From assembly GCA_015655225.1 (NCBI GenBank), contig JAATFK010000347.1, forward strand, positions 1 through 5,572: a stretch of DNA of 5,572 nucleotides, in the 5' to 3' direction. The DNA is from Solirubrobacterales bacterium (GTDB taxonomy: Bacteria > Actinomycetota > Thermoleophilia > Solirubrobacterales > Solirubrobacteraceae). Positions 1 through 5,572 of this stretch are shown here, one piece after another (position 1 is the first letter of the stretch; the number at the start of each line of letters is the position of its first letter). The notes under the pieces are model-generated. The model had not been told where the DNA came from. It saw only the letters and a program-made list of their open reading frames with translations, and made no database searches. A program made the translations under genes and the position numbers.

Positions 1-1
1 G

Positions 2-1171
2 CATGCGGGAGGGCTCGTCTGGCGCCGGACCGGGCCGGCGACCGCCGCGCCGCACGCGCCCCGCTCCCACCACCGCCCCCGCACCCTCCTCCTCGCCACA
101 GCGCTCCTCCTCCTGCTCGGCGCCGTCGCCGCGAGCGCGGCACTCCTCGTCCTGCACTTCGGCACGATCCCGGCGCCGCCCGCCGGGGACGTGGCTCCCG
201 GGCAGCAGCCCGCGCCCGGCAGCGCTCACCTCAGCGCGCTGCGCGCCGCCGACCCCGCCGCCGGGCAGCCGCCGTGGACGCTGCGGATCGCCCGCAGCCG
301 CACTGGCCTGCTCTGCAGCACGGTCGGTCAGGTGCTCGACGGCCGCTTCGGCCTCGTCGGCGAGGACGGCCGCTTCCGTCTCCTCTCTCCGGCGACGACC
401 GACGCCTGCGGCGCGACGCGCACCGACGGCGCCTCCCTCGTCGGCGCCCGCGTCTTCGACGCCCAGCGCACGGCGGACGTGCGGACCGTCGTCAACGGCG
501 TCGCCGGCCCCGACCTCCGGCGCGTCGTCGTGCACACGGTCACCGGCGACCGGGACGTGCCGATCGGCCCCGGCGGCGCCTTCCTCACGGTCCTGCGCGG
601 CTATCCGCAGGACGCCGGCGCCACCATCGCCCTGACGTTCGCCGACGGCCACGTCGAGCGCCACGACTTCGGCACGCTGCCGGGCGTCGTGCCCGACCCG
701 GCCGGCGGCCCGGCCTGGAAGCTGCACGACGAGGCGGTGGCGGGCGCGTCCTGCGTCAGCTTCCGGCCGGCGCGGCAGGAGCCTGGCGCGCGCGGTCCCG
801 TCAGCCCGGCCGCCTGCGGCAGGCTGCGCGGGAGCGGCGACGCCTTCGTGGCGGTGCGACGGATCGAGCCCGGCAGCGGCGGCTCGAACGAGGGCGTCGC
901 CGGGGCGGGGGACTGGGGGCGCAGTCCGGCTCGCACCGCCGTCTGGGGCGAGGCCGGTCCCGCCGTCCGGCGCGTCGAGGTGACCGGCCCCGGCGGCCTC
1001 CACGTCAGCGTGCCGCTCGCGGCCGGCGGGACGTTCCTCGGCGTCTTCCCGCCGCGCATCGACCCACGCGCGCTGCGCGTCCGCTTCACGTCGGCCGGTG
1101 GCCGGGTGCTCACCGACGCCGGCGACACCGGCCTCACGAACCACCCCGATCGGAAGGACGCCCGTCGATGA
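2..1171 (+). CDS. Membrane-anchored exported protein of unknown function with two diverged repeat modules (5' partial)
   Basis: I do not recognise a named family. The frame is open from base 2 to the TGA at 1169-1171 (389 visible residues), with no ATG, GTG or TTG before the GTG at 191, so the true start lies left of the window. Starting at 191 would remove a clear hydrophobic segment at visible residues 28-53 (bases 83-160). This follows a basic stretch (RSHHRPR) and precedes a Pro/Ala/Gly-rich linker, as in a signal-anchor or uncleaved signal peptide; no lipobox Cys is seen. The rest is probably extracytoplasmic. Two modules follow: A at 251-670 and B at 689-1111. Each has a DP..G.P.W-type motif, two Cys (visible residues 105/136 and 251/272) and a beta-rich Val/Gly segment of about 55 residues. 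The downstream gene overlaps by ATGA and encodes a protein of the same plan, implying an operon. Nothing visible suggests an enzyme; a structural, sensing or binding role is possible. Confidence 0.8.
   Translation, partial: HAGGLVWRRTGPATAAPHAPRSHHRPRTLLLATALLLLLGAVAASAALLVLHFGTIPAPPAGDVAPGQQPAPGSAHLSALRAADPAAGQPPWTLRIARSRTGLLCSTVGQVLDGRFGLVGEDGRFRLLSPATTDACGATRTDGASLVGARVFDAQRTADVRTVVNGVAGPDLRRVVVHTVTGDRDVPIGPGGAFLTVLRGYPQDAGATIALTFADGHVERHDFGTLPGVVPDPAGGPAWKLHDEAVAGASCVSFRPARQEPGARGPVSPAACGRLRGSGDAFVAVRRIEPGSGGSNEGVAGAGDWGRSPARTAVWGEAGPAVRRVEVTGPGGLHVSVPLAAGGTFLGVFPPRIDPRALRVRFTSAGGRVLTDAGDTGLTNHPDRKDARR
83..160 (+). other. Encoded transmembrane or signal-anchor segment
   Basis: This stretch encodes about 26 mostly Leu/Ala/Val residues with no charged residue, directly after a His/Arg-rich tail (RSHHRPR). 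Positive charge before and a Pro/Gly linker after predict N-in topology with the body outside. No AXA cleavage site stands out clearly, so anchor versus cleaved signal is undecided. Confidence 0.75.
251..670 (+). repeat. Protein-level repeat module 1 (first gene, copy A)
   Basis: The unit begins at DPAAGQPPW and contains a Cys, a GRFG motif (DGRFGLVGEDGRF), a second Cys in DACG, and a beta-rich segment starting GVAGPDLRRV and ending near RHDFG. It matches module A of the second gene in the order and spacing of these elements. The similarity is visible in protein and not as a long DNA repeat. Confidence 0.6.
689..1111 (+). repeat. Protein-level repeat module 2 (first gene, copy B)
   Basis: The unit starts at VPDPAGGPAW and has two Cys 21 residues apart (in ASCVSF and AACGRL) and a beta-rich segment starting GEAGPAVRRV. 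The GRFG motif of copy A is missing and the middle is shorter, so this is a diverged copy. Confidence 0.55.
1152..1158 (+). promoter_or_regulatory. Shine-Dalgarno of the second exported-protein gene
   Basis: GGAAGGA lies 9 bases before the ATG at 1168, inside the end of the upstream gene. It supports 1168 as the start, rather than any position further upstream in the same frame, where the translation is Arg-rich and antisense-like. With the ATGA overlap it points to translational coupling. Confidence 0.7.
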
Positions 1172-2493
1172 CCCGCCGCTCCAGCCTGCTCCTCGCCATC
1201 GGCGCCGCGCTCCTCGCCGGCCTCGCGGTGGCCGCGTTCTCGCTCGCGACCCAAGGCGATGGCACGGGCGGCGCCAGCGCCACGCCGCTCGCCCGTCCGC
1301 CGGTCGGGCCGGCGCTGCGCAACCAGCCGGGGACCGAGATCCGCGCCGTCGGACCCTCGACGCTGGAGGCGCGCACGCCCGACCCGCTCGGCGGGCCCGA
1401 CTGGGTCGTGCGCGTGACGACCACGCGGACGACACTGCCGGAGGCGAACGGCGCGACGCACACCGACCCGGCGCAGCGCTGCGCCCAGCTCGGTCGCGTC
1501 TACCAGGGTCGCTTCGGCTGGATCGACGGCGGCGGCACCTTCCGCCCGGTCGCGGTCGGCTCCCTCGCCGCACCGACGCTCTGCGGCCCGCCGAGACCGC
1601 AGCTCGGTGCTCAGCCTCAGCTCCAGGCGTTCACGCGGATCGCGAACCCGGCGAGCGCGACCGCGCGGCCGCTGCAGTCGCTCGTCTGGGGCCTGACCGG
1701 ATCGGACACCAGCGCCACGGTGCGGATCGACGGCCGCTCGACGACGGTCGCCCCCACCGCCGACGGCGCGTTCGTCCTCCCAGCCGCCGCCGCGCCAACC
1801 CGACCCGACGTGCGCCTCACGGTCAGCTACCACGGCGGCAATCCCGTGACCGTCGACAGCTCCTACCGCGCGGACGCCGAGCGGTACGGCGCCGGCCTCG
1901 CGCACCTGCCGGCCGGGAAGGGGCGCCACAGAGCGGCGACCCTGAGCCCCGACGCGAGCGCCGTCGTCGACGCCCGCTACCCGGACCCCCAGGGCGGCCC
2001 GGCCTACGGCTTCCTCGCGATCCGCTGCGGCCGCGGCTGGTGCCCGTCGGAGGTGGGACGCGTCGTCGGCCAGCGCGTCGGCAGCACGCAGGACCTGCTC
2101 GGCATCTTCACCGACGCCGGCCCGAGCCCCAACTTCGGCCCCGCCTCGTCCAACCCGCAGCCGACGCCGCGCAGACCGCTCACGTTCGACACCGTCGAGG
2201 TGGCCGGCGACGCCACCGGCGGCCTGCTGGCACCGGCGAGCGGCGACCCTGCCGCCGGCGACCAGCGCACGCAACCGGGCACGACGTTCATCGAGGGCGT
2301 CGCCGACCCGTCGGTCCGCTCGGTCACGATCGCCTCGCCCCGCGACGTCCGCACGGTCGTGCCGTCGCCCCGCGTGCACGCGTTCGCGGCGATCTACGAC
2401 GGCCGCTTCGCGACCGGCCGGATCACGATGACGGCGCGCCTCGCGAACGGGCGCACCTACCGCACCGCCCCGTTCTCCCCCGAGTACCCGTGA
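1168..2493 (+). CDS. Membrane-anchored exported protein of unknown function, paralogue of the upstream gene
   Basis: This 441-residue protein belongs to no family I can name. It starts MTRRSS and has a hydrophobic segment at residues 7-27, then a Gly/Ser/Thr/Pro-rich linker to about residue 60, which fits a signal anchor or signal peptide with the body outside the membrane. Two modules follow. Module A (71-230) has PDPLGGPDW, C105, the GRFG motif (114-117), C139, then a beta-rich part (175-230). Module B (271-431) has PDPQGGPAY, C287 and C292, an elongated Pro/Gly-rich middle, then a beta-rich part (377-431). The same order of elements occurs in the upstream protein, so the genes look like an old duplication. 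The four Cys fall in pairs and could form disulfides outside the cell. The start is fixed by the ATGA overlap and an upstream GGAAGGA. The TGA at 2491-2493 is followed by a convergent helicase gene. Existence of the gene is well supported; function is unknown. Confidence 0.88.
   Translation: MTRRSSLLLAIGAALLAGLAVAAFSLATQGDGTGGASATPLARPPVGPALRNQPGTEIRAVGPSTLEARTPDPLGGPDWVVRVTTTRTTLPEANGATHTDPAQRCAQLGRVYQGRFGWIDGGGTFRPVAVGSLAAPTLCGPPRPQLGAQPQLQAFTRIANPASATARPLQSLVWGLTGSDTSATVRIDGRSTTVAPTADGAFVLPAAAAPTRPDVRLTVSYHGGNPVTVDSSYRADAERYGAGLAHLPAGKGRHRAATLSPDASAVVDARYPDPQGGPAYGFLAIRCGRGWCPSEVGRVVGQRVGSTQDLLGIFTDAGPSPNFGPASSNPQPTPRRPLTFDTVEVAGDATGGLLAPASGDPAAGDQRTQPGTTFIEGVADPSVRSVTIASPRDVRTVVPSPRVHAFAAIYDGRFATGRITMTARLANGRTYRTAPFSPEYP
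1378..1857 (+). repeat. Protein-level repeat module 3 (second gene, copy A)
   Basis: The unit starts at PDPLGGPDW, then has C105, QGRFGWIDGGGTFR, C139 in LCG, and a beta-rich segment starting GLTGSDTSAT. It is the closest visible counterpart of the first gene's copy A, sharing the GRFG motif and a Cys pair about 31-34 residues apart. Confidence 0.6.
1978..2460 (+). repeat. Protein-level repeat module 4 (second gene, copy B)
   Basis: The unit starts at YPDPQGGPAY and has a close Cys pair (C287, C292; CGRGWC), then a long Pro/Gly-rich middle and a beta-rich end starting GVADPSVRSV. That end aligns well with GVAGPDLRRV of the first gene. The CX4C spacing is unlike the other three copies. Confidence 0.55.
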
Positions 2494-2544
2494 GTGGAGC
2501 GCGTCACCGTCACGCCCGCGCCGGTCGCCGCGAGGCGGCTGTGG

Positions 2545-2570
2545 CCTGAGCGAAGCGCGCCGCCGTCAGG
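2545..2570. terminator. Possible bidirectional hairpin terminator between convergent genes
   Basis: CCTGA at 2545-2549 can pair with TCAGG at 2566-2570, with a small GCG/CGC pairing inside. Shorter GCCGC-GAG-GCGGC hairpins lie on either side at 2526-2538 and 2582-2594. No T-run follows on either strand, so this is not a classic intrinsic terminator. Support comes mainly from its place between two gene ends. Confidence 0.25.
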
Positions 2571-2621
2571 TCCGCGCCGGTCGCCGCGAGGCGGCTGTGG
2601 CGTGACCGGCGCGCACCGCCG

Positions 2622-4802
<2,181 letters not shown>

Positions 4803-4808
4803 GCCGCC

Positions 4809-4814
4809 AGCGTA
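4809..4814 (-). promoter_or_regulatory. Candidate -10 element for a leaderless helicase transcript
   Basis: On the minus strand this reads TACGCT, fitting the TANNNT pattern common in actinobacteria. Exactly six bases separate it from the A of the helicase ATG at 4802. That is the spacing expected if transcription begins at the start codon, and it would explain the poor Shine-Dalgarno. No good -35 is placed 16-19 bases upstream. Inferred from geometry only. Confidence 0.4.
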
Positions 4815-4840
4815 CCGACGCCCCGCGCCCCCGCAATCAC

Positions 4841-4877
4841 GTCAAGATCGCTGCCCTCTAAGGGGAGCAATCTTGAC
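4841..4877. repeat. 37-bp near-perfect palindrome between divergent genes, probable operator or structured DNA
   Basis: The arms 4841-4857 and 4861-4877 are inverted copies, with 15 of 17 positions matching around a 3-base centre (CTA). The outer eight bases, GTCAAGAT and ATCTTGAC, match perfectly. The element is less GC-rich than its surroundings. Its centre (4859) lies about 57 bases upstream of the helicase ATG and about 63 upstream of the predicted start of the reductase transcript. This fits a binding site for a dimeric regulator of one or both genes. A terminator is unlikely because both genes are transcribed away from it. A dispersed REP/MITE-like element is the main alternative. Confidence 0.65.
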
Positions 4878-4909
4878 CTCTTCGGGGCGAGCCGGCGATC
4901 GCGAGCCGC

Positions 4910-4915
4910 TACAGT
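4910..4915 (+). promoter_or_regulatory. Candidate -10 element of the reductase gene
   Basis: TACAGT fits TANNNT and lies 24 bases before the GGAGG Shine-Dalgarno, giving a plausible short leader of about 28 bases. No -35 match sits at 16-19 bases upstream. The TTGACC at 4873-4878 is 31 bases away, too far for a standard promoter, and is part of the palindrome. Confidence 0.4.
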
Positions 4916-4939
4916 CGTTGCGGAGTCAACAATCTCGAT

Positions 4940-4944
4940 GGAGG
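4940..4944 (+). promoter_or_regulatory. Shine-Dalgarno that decides the reductase start
   Basis: GGAGG is followed by five bases and then the ATG at 4950. An in-frame ATG at 4938 overlaps this site and would have no ribosome binding site of its own, so 4950 is preferred. Confidence 0.75.
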
Positions 4945-4949
4945 CAGGC

Positions 4950-5572
4950 ATGAGCACGTCAAGCACCGCGCAGTTCCCGCGCGAATCCGACCAGCGCGGC
5001 GCGTTCGTGCGGCAGCAGAGCGCATTCCGCGACTGGGTCACCGCCGACGGCTCCAGCGGCTACCCGGCCGTCGCCGGCCGCTACCACCTCTACATCTCGC
5101 TCGCCTGCCCGTGGGCCTCGCGGACCTTGATCGTGCGGAAGCTGAAGGGGCTGGACGGGATCATCTCGCTCTCCCTGGTCGACCCGATCCGCGACGAGCG
5201 TGGCTGGCGCTTCACCGACGCCGACCCCGACCCGCTGAACGGCTTCACGTTCCTCTCCGAGGCCTACCTCCAGACGAACCCGGCGTTCGAGGGCCGCGTG
5301 ACCGTCCCGGTCCTGTGGGACACCGAGACCAAGCGGATCGTCAACAACGAGAGCGCCGACATCATCCGCATGCTGAACTCCGCCTTCGACGGCGTCGGCG
5401 GCGACCCGGCGGTCGACCTCTACCCCGAGCTGCTGCGCGACGAGATCGACGCGATCAACGCCCGCGTCTACGACACGGTCAACAACGGCGTCTACAAGGC
5501 CGGCTTCGCGACCTCGCAGGCGGCCTACGAGGAGGCGTTCGACGCGCTCTTCGCCTCGCTCGACTGGCTCGA
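4950..5572 (+). CDS. yqjG: Glutathionyl-hydroquinone reductase, Xi-class GST (YqjG/ECM4/PcpF type), 3' partial
   Basis: The frame runs from the ATG at 4950 to the right edge without a stop, showing 207 of an expected 320 or so residues. Enzymes of this family use a thiol to reduce glutathionyl-hydroquinones to free hydroquinones in the cytoplasm, helping to recycle or detoxify quinones. The family signature is clear: GRYHLYISLACPWASRTLI (residues 43-61) with the catalytic Cys at 53, RKLKGL after it, the thioredoxin-fold VPVLWD (119-124), and the NNESADIIRM stretch (132-141) that contacts the gamma-glutamyl part of glutathione. The start of the helical domain contains NGVYKAGFATSQ (179-190), also typical. 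The helicase gene is divergent, with 147 bases between. Actinobacteria generally make mycothiol and often lack glutathione, so the natural thiol here may differ from that of the E. coli enzyme. Family assignment is firm; thiol partner and substrate are inferred. Confidence 0.93.
   Translation, partial: MSTSSTAQFPRESDQRGAFVRQQSAFRDWVTADGSSGYPAVAGRYHLYISLACPWASRTLIVRKLKGLDGIISLSLVDPIRDERGWRFTDADPDPLNGFTFLSEAYLQTNPAFEGRVTVPVLWDTETKRIVNNESADIIRMLNSAFDGVGGDPAVDLYPELLRDEIDAINARVYDTVNNGVYKAGFATSQAAYEEAFDALFASLDWL

Noticed and set aside
601..2379. 592-residue open frame on the minus strand opposite the two exported-protein genes
   Set aside because: Its translation is Arg/Ala/Gly/Asp-rich and domain-free. 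It is the antisense shadow expected at such GC content, while the plus-strand frames carry membrane anchors and repeated motifs.
4841..4877. Palindrome as an intrinsic terminator
   Set aside because: Both flanking genes point away from it and no T-run follows on either strand.
4873..4915. TTGACC and TACAGT as a standard -35/-10 promoter pair
   Set aside because: The spacer is 31 bases, far beyond the usual 16-19. TTGACC is better explained as part of the palindrome arm.
4938..4940. Alternative in-frame ATG start for the reductase
   Set aside because: It overlaps the GGAGG that is well placed for the ATG at 4950 and has no Shine-Dalgarno of its own.

Overview
The window is very GC-rich, with C/G nearly fixed at third codon positions, so antisense and out-of-frame reading frames stay open for hundreds of codons. 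GC content, a lone RecD2-type helicase, an Xi-class GST homologue and TANNNT-like promoter elements suggest a high-GC actinobacterium, perhaps Thermoleophilia/Solirubrobacterales. The taxonomic placement is an inference from style, not from a marker gene.

Layout: (1) 2-1171 (+) is the 3' part of a gene for a membrane-anchored, exported protein of unknown function; the frame is open to the left edge and the membrane anchor is encoded at 83-160. (2) 1168-2493 (+) overlaps it by an ATGA stop/start and encodes a second membrane-anchored protein with the same architecture. Together the two proteins carry four diverged copies of one module: a DP-x-GGP-x-W-like motif, a Cys pair, and a roughly 55-residue beta-rich segment. 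(3) 2494-2621 is a convergent intergenic gap holding a degenerate 56-58 bp tandem repeat that runs into the end of the next gene. (4) 2622-4802 (-) is a complete RecD2-family DNA helicase. (5) 4803-4949 is a divergent promoter region with a 37-bp near-perfect palindrome, a possible leaderless promoter for the helicase, and a -10 element and strong Shine-Dalgarno for the rightward gene. (6) 4950 to the right edge (+) is the 5' two thirds of a glutathionyl-hydroquinone reductase (YqjG/ECM4-type, Xi-class GST).

The first two genes are almost certainly co-transcribed and translationally coupled, and their products probably sit together on the outer face of the membrane. The helicase acts on DNA in the cytoplasm, and the reductase handles thiol conjugates of quinones. 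These two share only a divergent control region, and any functional link through the palindrome is hypothesis. No tRNA, rRNA, CRISPR array, transposase or phage gene is visible. The best candidates for undescribed biology are the paralogous exported pair and the palindrome.
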